A stretch of DNA of 64,000 nucleotides from Capnocytophaga canimorsus (GTDB lineage Bacteria > Bacteroidota > Bacteroidia > Flavobacteriales > Flavobacteriaceae), in assembly GCF_002302565.1 (NCBI RefSeq), contig NZ_CP022382.1, positions 124,001 through 188,000 of the forward strand, written 5' to 3'. The notes under the pieces are model-generated. The model was not told the origin of the DNA, made no database searches, and saw only the letters and a list, made by a program, of their open reading frames with translations. Each line of letters opens with the position of its first letter. The first letter of the stretch is position 1. Both the position numbers and the translations under genes were made by a program. Positions 1 to 9,761 of this stretch are shown piece by piece.

Positions 1-2
1 GT

Positions 3-578
3 TTTATAGGCAATTTTTCTACTGGGAAAATGGGAATTGCTTTAGCTAATGAAGTTAGCCGACAAGGAGGCGAGGTGGATTTGGTGCTTGGACCTACTTC
101 AGAAAAAAATATAGATGAAAAAATTCGAGTACATCGTGTGATTAGTGCTCAACAAATGTACCAAGCTACCATAAGTCGATTTGATAAGACTGATGTGGCT
201 ATTCTTTCGGCAGCAGTTGCCGATTACACTCCCTTGACGAAAGCTTCTGAAAAAATCAAAAAGAAGGAAGGCGGTTTAAATATAGCTTTAATTCCTACAA
301 AAGATATATTGGCTACCTTAGGAGAAATGAAGAAAAATCAGTGTTTGGTAGGGTTTGCTTTGGAAACACATAACGAATTGGAAAATGCCAAGCAAAAATT
401 GCAACGTAAGAATTTAGATGCCATTGTGCTTAATTCGCTCAATGATGAAGGAGCAGGTTTTGGTACTGACACCAATAAGATTACTTTTATTACGCCTCAA
501 AACCAAATTACATTTGCCTTGAAGTCAAAAACAGAAGTTGCTAAGGATATTATACAGCAAATCTTACAAATTCTTTGA
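3..578 (+). CDS. coaBC: Phosphopantothenoylcysteine synthetase (CoaB) part of CoaBC, 5' truncated
   Basis: C-terminal part of the bifunctional coenzyme A enzyme; this part ligates cysteine to 4'-phosphopantothenate using CTP. The reading frame is open to the window edge, so the decarboxylase half lies upstream. Visible CoaB motifs are the STGKMGIALA stretch at the start, AAVADYTP near the middle, the LVGFALET segment and the GFGTDTNKI segment near the end. The internal ATG at 30 is not a real start because the conserved FIGNFSTGK segment precedes it. The family is well known, so the assignment is firm; only the truncation limits it. Confidence 0.93.
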   Translation, partial: FIGNFSTGKMGIALANEVSRQGGEVDLVLGPTSEKNIDEKIRVHRVISAQQMYQATISRFDKTDVAILSAAVADYTPLTKASEKIKKKEGGLNIALIPTKDILATLGEMKKNQCLVGFALETHNELENAKQKLQRKNLDAIVLNSLNDEGAGFGTDTNKITFITPQNQITFALKSKTEVAKDIIQQILQIL

Positions 579-659
579 AAATAATTCAAAAAATAAAATT
601 CTGATTATTCGTGTTTTATGTTTTTTTTGAAGAAAAAAAAATATTTTTTTGAATAAAAA

Positions 660-690
660 TTTGTGAGTTTAAAAAATAATTGTACTTTTG
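660..690 (+). promoter_or_regulatory. Bacteroidota consensus promoter for the tRNA-Glu pair
   Basis: TTTG at 660-663, a 19-base spacer, then TACTTTTG at 683-690 match the TTTG-N19-TAnnTTTG promoter of this phylum exactly. The first tRNA starts 28 bases after the -7 element, which fits a short leader. Confidence 0.75.
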
Positions 691-718
691 CAACCGCATT
701 AAAGAATTAAGAAATGAT

Positions 719-790
719 GGCCCGTTCGTCTAGGGGTTAGGACGCAAGATTTTCATTCTTGAAACAGGGGTTCGATTCCCCTACGGGCTA
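719..790 (+). tRNA. tRNA-Glu (TTC), copy 1
   Basis: A 72-base cloverleaf. The acceptor GGCCCGT pairs with ACGGGCT (G-U at the first pair), the anticodon stem CAAGA/TCTTG holds the loop TTTTCAT with anticodon TTC, and the T arm has GGTTCGATTCC. CCA is not encoded. It is identical to the second copy 48 bases downstream and probably cotranscribed with it. Confidence 0.97.
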
Positions 791-838
791 CAGGTTTTGA
801 TTAATAGTTCTATTTAAGGTTTAGAGATTAAGAGGTTT

Positions 839-910
839 GGCCCGTTCGTCTAGGGGTTAGGACGCAAGATTTTCATTCTTGAAACAGGGGTTCGATTCCC
901 CTACGGGCTA
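839..910 (+). tRNA. tRNA-Glu (TTC), copy 2
   Basis: Identical in all 72 bases to the copy at 719-790. It is followed by rpsT, whose message may start from the same promoter, since no separate -7 element stands out between them. Confidence 0.97.
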
Positions 911-971
911 CAAAGAAAGAAATACGTGATTTTATATCACCTCTGTAGAATTTAAAAAGAATAACGAAAAA

Positions 972-1229
972 ATGGCAAACCATAAGTCAGCATTAAAAAG
1001 AATTAGAAGAAATGAGGCGGCTCGCCTACGTAATCGTTATCAGCACAAAACTGCTCGTAACGCTGTTAGAAAATTACGTGCATTAGAAGACGTAAACCAA
1101 GCCAAAGAGCTACTTCCAAAAGTAGTTTCTATGATTGATAAGTTAGCTAAGAAAAATATTATTCACGTGAATAAAGCAGCTAACCTTAAGAGTAGCTTGG
1201 CTAAACATATCAACAAGTTAGCTCAATAA
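972..1229 (+). CDS. rpsT: 30S ribosomal protein S20
   Basis: An 85-residue, very basic protein that binds 16S rRNA in the small subunit. The N-terminus [20 protein letters not shown] is the S20 signature, and the length fits the family. It lies directly after the tRNA-Glu pair and is closed by an intrinsic terminator, so the three may form one stable-RNA/ribosomal transcript. Confidence 0.97.
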   Translation: MANHKSALKRIRRNEAARLRNRYQHKTARNAVRKLRALEDVNQAKELLPKVVSMIDKLAKKNIIHVNKAANLKSSLAKHINKLAQ

Positions 1230-1257
1230 TTTATAGGTTATTACAAATTTTGTTTTG

Positions 1258-1293
1258 AAAGTCAGGCTTATTTATAAGTCTGACTTTCTTTTT
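1258..1293 (+). terminator. Intrinsic terminator of rpsT
   Basis: AAAGTCAGGCTTA pairs with TAAGTCTGACTTT across a 5-base loop (one G-U pair), followed by a T-rich run. It rules out the GTG-type start at 1255 for the next gene, since that codon lies inside this hairpin. Confidence 0.8.
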
Positions 1294-1329
1294 ATTATAT
1301 TTGTGTTTGTAAAACGGATTGTCAGACAA

Positions 1330-2436
1330 ATGAAAATAGTATATATTACCATAATATCGTTCTTACTTTTGTTAGGATGTAATAATACCTCTTCTAATGC
1401 AAATCAAGATCGAAAAATAAAACCTAAAACTGTTGAATTTGAGGAGTTTAAAATCCCTAATCTTACCGAAAAAGCTTTAGATGATGTTCAGCAATGGAAG
1501 TCTTTTCGTTCTTTGGTACAGGTCATTATCAATGTATCACCTCATAAGGTAAAAAATGCGGACAAACTAGTAGCCGATAGCACTGAAAACTTACTGATAT
1601 ATAAACGATTTTCTGTTTCTGATAAAAAAAATGTACTTCAAAATATGTCAATTGACAGAGATTGGCGCACTACAGGCAAGGTAAAAGATACCATTTTCCG
1701 ATTGCAAAAACTAAAGTTAGGGGAGGCTTCAGTGACTTGGAACAATTATTTGATTAAAGAAGTACCTTATACTTTTTCCATATTTGTAAAGCCTAACGAC
1801 TATAAAAAATTTGCAGTTGAGATTGGTTTAAACAATCAAAAACAATTGGAACATATTTTTAGTTTAGAAACCGATTCGGCAGTTCAAACCTCACCAAATT
1901 CAAAAATAATTCCTCTAGAAGACAATTGGAAAGAAATTCAGTTGGTTTTTACTCCTCAACAAGAGGAAAGTTATGGTATAAAAATGTATTATGATGAGGA
2001 CGCTCAGGTTAGCGAGAGTATATTGTTTTATCGTCCTACTTTGCAAGTAAAAGCTAAGGATTTGCAAAAAATAAAAAAATCTTCAGCTAAAATTGTTAAA
2101 GATGAGCTAGGAACAGAAAGTTCTTATGCAACTATTTTATTTTGGATGAAGCAGATAGAAAATGAAATTAGACACCTTATTGAGGCTGATGATTACCCCG
2201 AGAAGGTAAATCACCCAATGATAAAATCACGATTTCATCTGCTTTATACTCAAGTTCGCGAACTTTGTGATAATCTGCAAAATAATCCAGCATTTAATGA
2301 AACTCAAGTAAAAGGAAAAATAGCAGAAATTCAACATAATTTTAACACTATAATTCTGAAAGTAAATAAAATATACGAAAGCACTCTTGACCAAAGAATG
2401 CAAGAGGTACAAAAGGGTAGAGATTCTTTAATGTAA
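1330..2436 (+). CDS. Predicted lipoprotein of unknown function
   Basis: 368 residues from the ATG at 1330. This start is chosen because it opens a lipoprotein signal (MKIVYITIISFLLLLGC, lipobox LLGC with Cys17); the longer frame would begin inside the rpsT terminator. The mature part starts with a short Asn/Ser linker, then a mixed alpha/beta region with several Trp and Tyr (about 60-260), perhaps a carbohydrate-binding-like beta sandwich, and a helical, charged C-terminal third. No family was recognised. It ends 12 bases before recO and may share its transcript. Confidence 0.75.
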   Translation: MKIVYITIISFLLLLGCNNTSSNANQDRKIKPKTVEFEEFKIPNLTEKALDDVQQWKSFRSLVQVIINVSPHKVKNADKLVADSTENLLIYKRFSVSDKKNVLQNMSIDRDWRTTGKVKDTIFRLQKLKLGEASVTWNNYLIKEVPYTFSIFVKPNDYKKFAVEIGLNNQKQLEHIFSLETDSAVQTSPNSKIIPLEDNWKEIQLVFTPQQEESYGIKMYYDEDAQVSESILFYRPTLQVKAKDLQKIKKSSAKIVKDELGTESSYATILFWMKQIENEIRHLIEADDYPEKVNHPMIKSRFHLLYTQVRELCDNLQNNPAFNETQVKGKIAEIQHNFNTIILKVNKIYESTLDQRMQEVQKGRDSLM

Positions 2437-2448
2437 CCGCTTTTAAAA

Positions 2449-3162
2449 GTGACTAAAGCCATTGTTTTATCATCGATTAAATATAGTGATAATAGCTTGA
2501 TAGTGAGGTGTTTCACTGAAGATTTTGGTATCAGAAGTTATATGCTTAAAGGCGTACTCAGTCCGCGAAAAAAAGGAATATCTCCTGCTTATTTCCAGTC
2601 TTTTAACCAGTTAGAAATTGTAGAAAATCCGAAATCAATGGGCGGATTGTTTTACATAAAAGAAGTTAAGCTAGGGTATAGTTACCAGACGTTGCATACA
2701 GATGTGCGTAAAAGTGCAGTGATTTTATTTTTATCAGAAGTGTGTAATGATGTTTGTAATGTGGAGCATCCAGATGCAGATTTGTATTATTTTTTAGAAA
2801 ATACGATTTGTTTTTTTGACCAAAATTTCTTTGAACCTAATTTTCATTTAAAATTTTTGTTGGAATTGACTGCTTATTTGGGTTTTTATCCAGATAAAAA
2901 TGATATTGAAAATGCTTTGTTTTTCAATTTGGAAGAAGGCATATTTTCGGATCATTGCCCAACTGCTAATTACATTTCGGGAGAAGAATTATTGCTTTTT
3001 AAAAGAATATTACAAGCCTCATACACTGATTTATCTTCCATTTTGATAAACAGAAACGACAGAAATCAACTTCTTTTACATATTTTAAGGTATTATCAAT
3101 GGCATTTTCCAGGATTTAAGCACAAAAAATCGTTAGATGTACTTCAAATGTTATTTTTGTAA
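2449..3162 (+). CDS. recO: DNA repair protein RecO
   Basis: 237 residues. RecO loads RecA on gapped DNA together with RecR. The N-terminal OB-fold is visible in the first 80 residues (TKAIVLSSIKYSDNSLIVRC, then a YMLKGV segment), followed by the helical RecO C domain. The start codon is GTG at 2449: an in-frame stop at 2434-2436 leaves no earlier ATG, and the next Met would cut into the OB-fold. The usual zinc cysteines are absent, as in many Bacteroidota RecO proteins. Confidence 0.9.
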   Translation: MTKAIVLSSIKYSDNSLIVRCFTEDFGIRSYMLKGVLSPRKKGISPAYFQSFNQLEIVENPKSMGGLFYIKEVKLGYSYQTLHTDVRKSAVILFLSEVCNDVCNVEHPDADLYYFLENTICFFDQNFFEPNFHLKFLLELTAYLGFYPDKNDIENALFFNLEEGIFSDHCPTANYISGEELLLFKRILQASYTDLSSILINRNDRNQLLLHILRYYQWHFPGFKHKKSLDVLQMLFL

Positions 3163-3351
3163 AAAAAGATTTTTTTATCTTAATAAATTTGTTTTCATTC
3201 ATTCATATTCTTGATGAGCTTAGAAATCTTTTTCTTTTTTAAGAAAAAAATTGATTTTTTTTCGTCTCAATATTTTTAATTTTATGTTTATTTGTCTATT
3301 TTTTAGAAAAATTTTAAGTTTTTTGTTTGTTTTTTTAACAAATAAAAGAGT

Positions 3352-3654
3352 ATGTTTGCCATGAGGTTAAAAATTATTCAAGCTATGAATGTTGTTTCTT
3401 GGATTATTATAGGTCTTATAGCGGCATTTTTGATGAGAATTATTGCGCTAAAGAAAGAGCCAGGCGGCTTTTGGGTTTCGACTATGATTGGTTTATCGGG
3501 AGCCATAATAGGAGGTTTTTTGGGAAATATGCTTCAAGTTTTGAAATATTCAGATAGTTTTTGGAGTTTCAAAGATTGGACTTTTGCTTTCTTAGGAAGT
3601 TTTACCTTACTGGTAGCTTGGAAAATCTTTTTAGGATGGCAACATAAAACATAG
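3352..3654 (+). CDS. GlsB/YeaQ/YmgE-family small membrane protein
   Basis: 100 residues with three hydrophobic segments (about 14-32, 44-62 and 76-94). The glycine-rich second segment, SGAIIGGFLGNML, is typical of the transglycosylase-associated (YeaQ/GlsB) stress membrane family. Family members normally begin right at the first helix, so the ATG at 3385 (MNVVSWIIIGL) may be the true start, giving 89 residues. The gene stands alone between an AT-rich spacer and a strong terminator. Its role is only broadly known, in envelope stress. Confidence 0.8.
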   Translation: MFAMRLKIIQAMNVVSWIIIGLIAAFLMRIIALKKEPGGFWVSTMIGLSGAIIGGFLGNMLQVLKYSDSFWSFKDWTFAFLGSFTLLVAWKIFLGWQHKT

Positions 3655-3680
3655 TAAATTTTTCATAAAATGTTTTTTGG

Positions 3681-3717
3681 AGGGAAATTTTCGTAATTTA
3701 CGAAAATTTCCCTTTTT
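3681..3717 (+). terminator. Strong intrinsic terminator
   Basis: AGGGAAATTTTCGTAA is followed almost at once by its reverse complement TTACGAAAATTTCCCT and a T run. It closes the small membrane protein gene before uvrA. Confidence 0.88.
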
Positions 3718-3833
3718 GTATGTGCATAATGAAGGCTTTTTTAGTTTAAAACGAAATAAGTGTTTGATAATTAATTGTCAAAATAATTTTACAATCATAC
3801 GGCTCGAATAATAAAAGGAGCCTAAAAAAACAC

Positions 3834-3841
3834 TAACTTTG
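3834..3841 (+). promoter_or_regulatory. -7 promoter element upstream of uvrA
   Basis: TAACTTTG matches TAnnTTTG and lies 48 bases before the uvrA ATG. No good TTTG is seen 19 bases upstream, so the promoter is assigned from the -7 box alone. Confidence 0.45.
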
Positions 3842-3889
3842 CCACGTTTGTAAACGCACTAGTTTTTAGCATCAGCATACGCTATAAAT

Positions 3890-6700
3890 ATGGAAAACAA
3901 AATTGAAGTTCAGGGGGCAAGAGCTCACAACCTTAAAAATATAGACATTGACATTCCCAGAGAGCAACTCGTGGTAATTACAGGACTTTCAGGAAGCGGG
4001 AAATCATCACTTGCTTTTGACACCATTTATGCCGAAGGACAACGACGCTATATTGAAACTTTTTCAGCATACGCAAGGCAGTTCTTAGGAGGGCTTGAAC
4101 GACCTGATGTTGATAAAATCGACGGACTTTCGCCAGTTATCGCCATCGAACAGAAAACAACTTCCAAATCGCCCCGCTCTACTGTGGGAACAATAACCGA
4201 AATTTACGACTTTTTGAGGCTTCTTTTCGCTCGTGCATCCGATGCGTACAGCTACAAAACGGGCGAAAAAATGGTAAGTTATAGCGATGCTCAAATTCAG
4301 GAACTTATCACAGAAAAATATCACGAAAAAAGGATAAATATTCTCGCTCCAGTGGTGCAATCACGTAAAGGACATTATCGCGAACTTTTCGAACAAATTG
4401 CTAAACAAGGATTTGTAAAAGTGCGTACCAATGGCGAAATTCGGGATATTGAAAAAGGAATGAAACTCGACCGCTACAAAACGCACGATATTGAAATAGT
4501 GGTCGATAGACTTCTTATCGATTCAAATAAAGACACCCAAAGCCGATTACAGGAATCTATAAAAGTAGCAATGCAATACGGCGACGGAGTGCTGATGGTT
4601 TTAGACCAAGAAACGGAAAAAGTTCAGTTTTTCAGTCGTAATTTGATGTGTCCAAGTACGGGAATTTCGTATCCGATGCCCGAACCCAACACATTTTCGT
4701 TCAATTCGCCCAAAGGAATGTGTCCGCATTGCAACGGATTAGGAGAAGTGCAGGAAGTAAATCTTTCCAAAATCATTCCTAATCCAAAGATGTCTATAAA
4801 AAATGGGGCTATCGTTGCCATAGGCGAACAAAAAAACACTTGGATATTTAAGCAACTTGAAATTATCCTTCACAAATTCGGTGCAAAACTATCTGATAAT
4901 GTAGAAGACCTTCCGCAAGAAGCCATCGATATCATTCTATACGGAGCAAAAGAAAAATATGCCGTAAAATCAGACGTTTTAGGAATAACAAGAGAATATG
5001 AAATTGATTTTGAAGGAATTGTAAACTTCATAAAGAATCAGCACGACAATTCCGATTCTGTTTCCATCAAAAGATGGGCTTCCGACTTTATGGATACGCT
5101 TCCTTGTCCTGAATGTGAAGGAACTCGCATTCGCAAAGAGGCTCTTTTCTTCAAAATAAACGAGAAAAACATCGCCGAGCTTTCCAAAATGGATATTTTA
5201 GAGCTTTCGGACTGGTTTGCTGTTCTTCCTGAAAAAATCTCGGAAAAACAACAGAAAATTGCATCGGAAATTATCAAAGAAATAAGCACACGATTGCAAT
5301 TTCTGGTAGATGTAGGTTTGACATATCTTTCCCTTAGCCGAAGTTCAAAATCGTTATCAGGCGGGGAGGCTCAGCGGATTCGTTTGGCTACCCAAATCGG
5401 TTCGCAACTAACGGGCGTACTTTACATCTTGGACGAACCCAGCATTGGGTTACATCAACGAGATAACAAACGACTTATCAACTCATTAAAAGCTCTTCGC
5501 GACATCGGAAACTCAGTTATTGTAGTGGAACACGACGAAGAAATGATTCTGGAAGCCGACTATGTAATTGATATAGGACCAAAAGCGGGAAAAAATGGCG
5601 GTGAAATTATTTTTCAGGGTACTCCAAAGCAAATGATGGCTTCAAGCACCATTACTGCTGACTATATTAGCGGACGAAAACAAATAAATACCTCCAAAGA
5701 ACGCAGAAAAGGTAACGGTAAGGAAATTATTTTGCGTGGTTGTACAGGAAATAACCTCAAAAATGTGTCGGTAACTTTTCCTCTGGGGAAAATGATTGGC
5801 GTAACGGGGGTTTCGGGTAGCGGAAAGTCTACTTTGATAAATGAAACACTTTATCCGATTTTGAATGCTCATTTTTTCAATGCGGTAAGGAAACCTATGC
5901 CTTATGAAAGTATCGAAGGGCTTGAAAACATTGATAAAGTAATTGCCATAGACCAGTCGCCTATCGGAAGAACGCCTCGTTCCAACCCTGCAACCTATAC
6001 GGGAGTTTTTAGTGAAATCCGCACTCTTTTTACACAGACGCCAGAGGCTATGATACGCGGATACAAACCGGGTAGATTCAGCTTTAACGTGAAAGGCGGT
6101 AGGTGCGAAACGTGCGAAGGTTCAGGTCTGAAAGTTATCGAAATGAACTTTTTACCAGACGTTTATGTGGAGTGCGAAACTTGCAAAGGAAAACGTTTTA
6201 ACCGAGAAACACTCGAAGTTCGTTACAAAGGAAAATCTATAGCCGATATTTTGGATATGACTATCTCGGAAAGTGTTGTTTTTTTTGAAAATATCCCTAA
6301 AATACATCGAAAATTAAAAACTATTGAAGAAGTAGGACTCGGATACATCACTTTGGGACAACAATCAACTACACTTTCGGGTGGAGAAGCTCAACGAGTG
6401 AAATTGGCCACAGAACTTTCAAAAAAGGATACTGGAAATACGTTTTATATTCTCGATGAACCTACTACGGGCTTACATTTTGAAGATGTGAAAGTACTTT
6501 TAGACGTTTTGGATAAATTGGTCGATAAAGGAAATACCGTGCTTGTCATCGAACATAATATTGACGTTATTAAGAAAGTAGACTACATCATCGATATAGG
6601 TTATGAAGGCGGAAAAGGTGGCGGTGAAGTTGTCGCTTCTGGAACACCTGAGGAAGTAGCAAAAGACAAAAAAAGTTTTACGGCTGAATTTTTGAAATAG
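3890..6700 (+). CDS. uvrA: Excinuclease ABC subunit A
   Basis: 936 residues, the usual UvrA length. It is the damage-sensing ATPase of nucleotide excision repair. It has two ABC ATPase modules: Walker [10 protein letters not shown] near residue 33 and GVSGSGKST near 643, with LSGGEAQR signatures near 487 and 825. Zinc-binding CxxC pairs appear as CPHC and CPEC in the first half, and CETC plus CETC in the second zinc module around 740-765. The NIF3-like gene follows after 15 bases and may be cotranscribed. Confidence 0.98.
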   Translation: MENKIEVQGARAHNLKNIDIDIPREQLVVITGLSGSGKSSLAFDTIYAEGQRRYIETFSAYARQFLGGLERPDVDKIDGLSPVIAIEQKTTSKSPRSTVGTITEIYDFLRLLFARASDAYSYKTGEKMVSYSDAQIQELITEKYHEKRINILAPVVQSRKGHYRELFEQIAKQGFVKVRTNGEIRDIEKGMKLDRYKTHDIEIVVDRLLIDSNKDTQSRLQESIKVAMQYGDGVLMVLDQETEKVQFFSRNLMCPSTGISYPMPEPNTFSFNSPKGMCPHCNGLGEVQEVNLSKIIPNPKMSIKNGAIVAIGEQKNTWIFKQLEIILHKFGAKLSDNVEDLPQEAIDIILYGAKEKYAVKSDVLGITREYEIDFEGIVNFIKNQHDNSDSVSIKRWASDFMDTLPCPECEGTRIRKEALFFKINEKNIAELSKMDILELSDWFAVLPEKISEKQQKIASEIIKEISTRLQFLVDVGLTYLSLSRSSKSLSGGEAQRIRLATQIGSQLTGVLYILDEPSIGLHQRDNKRLINSLKALRDIGNSVIVVEHDEEMILEADYVIDIGPKAGKNGGEIIFQGTPKQMMASSTITADYISGRKQINTSKERRKGNGKEIILRGCTGNNLKNVSVTFPLGKMIGVTGVSGSGKSTLINETLYPILNAHFFNAVRKPMPYESIEGLENIDKVIAIDQSPIGRTPRSNPATYTGVFSEIRTLFTQTPEAMIRGYKPGRFSFNVKGGRCETCEGSGLKVIEMNFLPDVYVECETCKGKRFNRETLEVRYKGKSIADILDMTISESVVFFENIPKIHRKLKTIEEVGLGYITLGQQSTTLSGGEAQRVKLATELSKKDTGNTFYILDEPTTGLHFEDVKVLLDVLDKLVDKGNTVLVIEHNIDVIKKVDYIIDIGYEGGKGGGEVVASGTPEEVAKDKKSFTAEFLK

Positions 6701-6715
6701 CAAAAGCATTATTTT

Positions 6716-7810
6716 ATGAAGGTAAAGGAAATTATATGGCAAATAGAACAATTAAGCCCATTGGCGTATGCTGAGAGTTTTGATAATGTAGGCTTATTGG
6801 TGGGAAACCCTGAAATGTCCGTTACGGGTATTCTTTTGACTTTGGATACTCTTGAAAGTGTTGTTGATGAGGCAATTGAAAAGCAATGCAACTTTATTGT
6901 TAGTTTCCATCCTATTATTTTCAATGGGCTTAAAAGTCTTACAGGTAAAAATTATATCGAACGGGTGGTAATCAAGGCGTTACGTCACGATATTGCTATT
7001 TATAGTATGCACACTGCGTTAGATAATAGCTATTTTGGGGTTAATGCCAGTATTTGCGATGCTTTACAGATAAAAAACAGAAGCATTTTAATTCCGCAGA
7101 AACATCCGATACGTAAACTCATAACCTATGTTCCTCAACAAGCCGCTGACACTTTAAGACAAGCCTTATTCGATGCTGGAGCAGGAAACATAGGTAATTA
7201 TGCGAATTGTAGCTTCAATTTGGAAGGCATAGGTACTTTCAAAGGTAATGAAATATCCAATCCAACTGTGGGAGAACCTTTGATGCTTCAAAATCAGCCA
7301 GAAACACAAATTAGTGTTATTTTTCCAAAACATTTGCAAAAACAGATTCTAAAAACGCTTTTCGAAGTACATCCGTATGAGGAAGTTGCCTATGAAATTC
7401 ATATTTTAGAAAATGATCATCAGTTTATCGGTTTAGGAATGATTGGTGAGTTGGAAAAACCAATGGCAGAGACTGATTTTTTACAATTTTTGAAAGAGAA
7501 ATTGCCCACACAATGTATCCGACATTCTCATTTTACAGGGAAAACCATTCATAAAGTTGCCGTATTAGGCGGAAGTGGTGCTTTTGCTATCGATGTGGCT
7601 AAAGCGGCTCAAGCTGATGCCTTTGTTAGTGCCGATTTCAAATATCACGACTTTTTTAGGGCAGAAAATCAGCTGCTATTGGCAGATGTTGGGCATTTTG
7701 AAAGTGAACAATTCATAAAAATACTTTTATTTGAATATCTTACAAAAAAAATTCCTAATTTTGCCGTGATTATTTCGCAAATAGATACGAATCCTATCAA
7801 GTATTATTAA
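6716..7810 (+). CDS. NIF3-like dinuclear metal-centre protein
   Basis: 364 residues of the NIF3/YbgI family, hexameric proteins with two metal ions (often annotated GTP cyclohydrolase 1 type 2 homolog). Metal-ligand regions are visible: SFHPIIF near residue 63, YSMHTALDN near 99, and GHFESEQF near 328. A central insert of about 120 residues with the PII-like fold (CutA1-like) is typical of the long form. The gene sits 15 bases after uvrA and 6 before the coiled-coil partner; the NIF3 plus zinc-ribbon pair is a conserved neighbourhood in Bacteroidota. The biochemical role is unsettled. Confidence 0.9.
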   Translation: MKVKEIIWQIEQLSPLAYAESFDNVGLLVGNPEMSVTGILLTLDTLESVVDEAIEKQCNFIVSFHPIIFNGLKSLTGKNYIERVVIKALRHDIAIYSMHTALDNSYFGVNASICDALQIKNRSILIPQKHPIRKLITYVPQQAADTLRQALFDAGAGNIGNYANCSFNLEGIGTFKGNEISNPTVGEPLMLQNQPETQISVIFPKHLQKQILKTLFEVHPYEEVAYEIHILENDHQFIGLGMIGELEKPMAETDFLQFLKEKLPTQCIRHSHFTGKTIHKVAVLGGSGAFAIDVAKAAQADAFVSADFKYHDFFRAENQLLLADVGHFESEQFIKILLFEYLTKKIPNFAVIISQIDTNPIKYY

Positions 7811-7816
7811 AAAGAT

Positions 7817-8599
7817 ATGACAAAAAGAACAGAAGTTACCGTTGAAGAAAAATTAAGAACTTTGTATGATTTGCAATTGATTGATTCGCAAATTGATGAA
7901 TTGCAAAATGTACGAGGAGAATTACCCTTAGAGGTACAAGACCTTGAAGATGAGGTAGAAGGATTAACCAATCGTTTGAGCAAGTTTAAAGAAGAATTAG
8001 AGTATTTGCAAACGGAAGTAACTAACAAAAAAAATGTTATTGAAGAAGCCAAAGCACTCATTAAGAAATACAACGAACAGCAGAAAAATGTTCGAAACAA
8101 TCGTGAATATAATTCGATAACTAAAGAAATAGAGTTTCAAGAGCTTGAAATCCAGTTGGCTGAGAAACGTATTAAAGAGTTCAAAGCCCAAATGGAGCAC
8201 AAAAAAGAAGTAATCAAACAAGTGGAAGACCGCAAAGAGCAACGCGAAACACACTTAAAACATAAAAAAGAGGAATTGGATTCTATTTTGGCAGAGACTC
8301 AAAAAGAGGAAGATTTTTTACGTGAAAAATCGGCTGAATATGCTTCAAAAATAGAAGATCGCTTGTTAAATGCTTATCGCAGAATACGTTCAAGTGTGGT
8401 AAATCGTTTGGCAATTGTTCCTGTTGAGCGTGGGGCTTCTGGAGGGTCGTTTTTTACTATTCCGCCACAAGTACAAATGGAAATTGCAGCTCGTAAAAAA
8501 ATCATTACCGATGAACATAGCGGACGTATTTTGGTAGATGCGGCTCTTGCTGAGGAAGAAAGAGAAAAGATGAATGACCTTTTCAATAGTATTAAGTAG
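7817..8599 (+). CDS. Coiled-coil protein of the C4 zinc-ribbon (CT398-like) family, cysteines lost
   Basis: 260 residues, mostly a long helical hairpin (about 10-190) rich in Glu, Lys and Gln, then a short C-terminal domain. That domain keeps the family frame (FFTIPPQVQMEIA, then HSGRILVD), but the four cysteines that normally bind zinc are replaced: there is no Cys in the protein. It follows the NIF3-like gene by 6 bases and ends at a clear terminator. It may bind nucleic acid or a partner protein; that is family-level inference. Confidence 0.85.
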   Translation: MTKRTEVTVEEKLRTLYDLQLIDSQIDELQNVRGELPLEVQDLEDEVEGLTNRLSKFKEELEYLQTEVTNKKNVIEEAKALIKKYNEQQKNVRNNREYNSITKEIEFQELEIQLAEKRIKEFKAQMEHKKEVIKQVEDRKEQRETHLKHKKEELDSILAETQKEEDFLREKSAEYASKIEDRLLNAYRRIRSSVVNRLAIVPVERGASGGSFFTIPPQVQMEIAARKKIITDEHSGRILVDAALAEEEREKMNDLFNSIK

Positions 8600-8628
8600 T
8601 TTCATAATTATTTGAAATTTTGATTTTT

Positions 8629-8664
8629 GAAATGCCGTTGGTGGGTTACCTTACGGCATTTTTT
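8629..8664 (+). terminator. Intrinsic terminator
   Basis: AATGCCGT pairs with ACGGCATT across the loop TGGTGGGTTACCTT, followed by a run of T. It closes the uvrA-NIF3-coiled-coil group. Confidence 0.82.
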
Positions 8665-8690
8665 ATATAAATAACTAAATAAACGAATTG

Positions 8691-9497
8691 ATGAATAAAA
8701 TCAATCAGAATTCCAACACCTTTAGAGCTAATCAATTACAAGCCTTTGAGCGTCTGCTAGATATTATGGACGATTTGCGTGAGAAATGCCCTTGGGATAA
8801 AAAACAAACTTTCCAATCGCTTCGGCATTTGACCATTGAGGAAACCTACGAACTAGGTGATGCTATTTTAGACAATAATTTGGAAGAAATCAAAAGAGAA
8901 TTGGGTGATTTATTGCTTCATATTGTCTTTTATGCTAAAATCGGTAGTGAAACTAACGATTTTGATATTGCTCATGTTGCTCATAGTGTTTGTGATAAAC
9001 TCATCGAAAGGCATCCTCATATTTATGGTAATGTAAAGGTTGAAAATGAAGAAGACGTAAAGCGAAATTGGGAAAAAATTAAACTTAAAGAAGGGAAAAA
9101 AAGTGTTTTGCAGGGGGTACCTAAAAGTTTACCTGCTTTAGTTAAAGCCTCTCGCATACAAGATAAAGCCGCAGGAGTGGGGTTTGATTGGGATTCCAAA
9201 GAAGGGGTTTTTGATAAGATTAAGGAGGAAATCGATGAGCTTCATCGTGAAATAGCGCTCAAAAATACCGAAAATATCGAAAAAGAGTTTGGTGATGTGC
9301 TTTTCAGCTTGATAAACTACGCTCGTTTCTTAAAAATCAATCCTGAGGATGCTCTCGAAAAGACGAATAAAAAATTCATTAAACGATTTCAGTATCTGGA
9401 AGAAAAAGCTCAACAACAGGGCAAAGCTCTAAAAGATATGACCTTAAGCGAAATGGAGGCTTTTTGGCAAGAAGCAAAAACGTTTGATAATTGTTAA
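8691..9497 (+). CDS. mazG: Nucleoside triphosphate pyrophosphohydrolase MazG
   Basis: 268 residues from the ATG at 8691 (a TTG lies just before it). MazG hydrolyses NTPs to NMP and pyrophosphate. Two MazG modules are visible: the first with KCPWDKKQTFQSLRHLTIEE and a following EIKRELGDLLLH (the EExxE/ExxD magnesium pattern), the second with KIKEEIDELHREI and IEKEFGDVLFSLINYAR. Length and order match full-length bacterial MazG. The next small gene starts 13 bases later. Confidence 0.95.
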   Translation: MNKINQNSNTFRANQLQAFERLLDIMDDLREKCPWDKKQTFQSLRHLTIEETYELGDAILDNNLEEIKRELGDLLLHIVFYAKIGSETNDFDIAHVAHSVCDKLIERHPHIYGNVKVENEEDVKRNWEKIKLKEGKKSVLQGVPKSLPALVKASRIQDKAAGVGFDWDSKEGVFDKIKEEIDELHREIALKNTENIEKEFGDVLFSLINYARFLKINPEDALEKTNKKFIKRFQYLEEKAQQQGKALKDMTLSEMEAFWQEAKTFDNC

Positions 9498-9510
9498 TTT
9501 TTTAGTATCG

Positions 9511-9714
9511 ATGTATCCTTATCACAATAAAATCAAACAACGTATAAAAAACGGAGAGCTAGTAAAGTATGAATATGTGGCTAGTTATAAGCATATTAGC
9601 CCTTGTTTATTATTGTATTTCAATACTGAGCCTTATGTTCGCCCCATTCGTGAGCATCGCTTTGCGGAATATCAACCGATTTTGGAGGCTTGGAGCAAGG
9701 GCGAAGTTTTTTAG
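9511..9714 (+). CDS. Small conserved protein of unknown function
   Basis: 67 residues from the ATG at 9511; an upstream start at 9484 would overlap mazG and adds only a non-conserved stretch. The protein is basic and rich in Tyr and His, with a PIREHRFAEY motif near the C-terminus, and has no signal or membrane segment. It looks like a real gene from its compact spacing (13 bases after mazG, 47 before the permease). No function can be assigned. Confidence 0.6.
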   Translation: MYPYHNKIKQRIKNGELVKYEYVASYKHISPCLLLYFNTEPYVRPIREHRFAEYQPILEAWSKGEVF

Positions 9715-9761
9715 ATTGGGAAAAATGTTTACCTTTGGAAGGTGTAACGCTTTTATTATTT

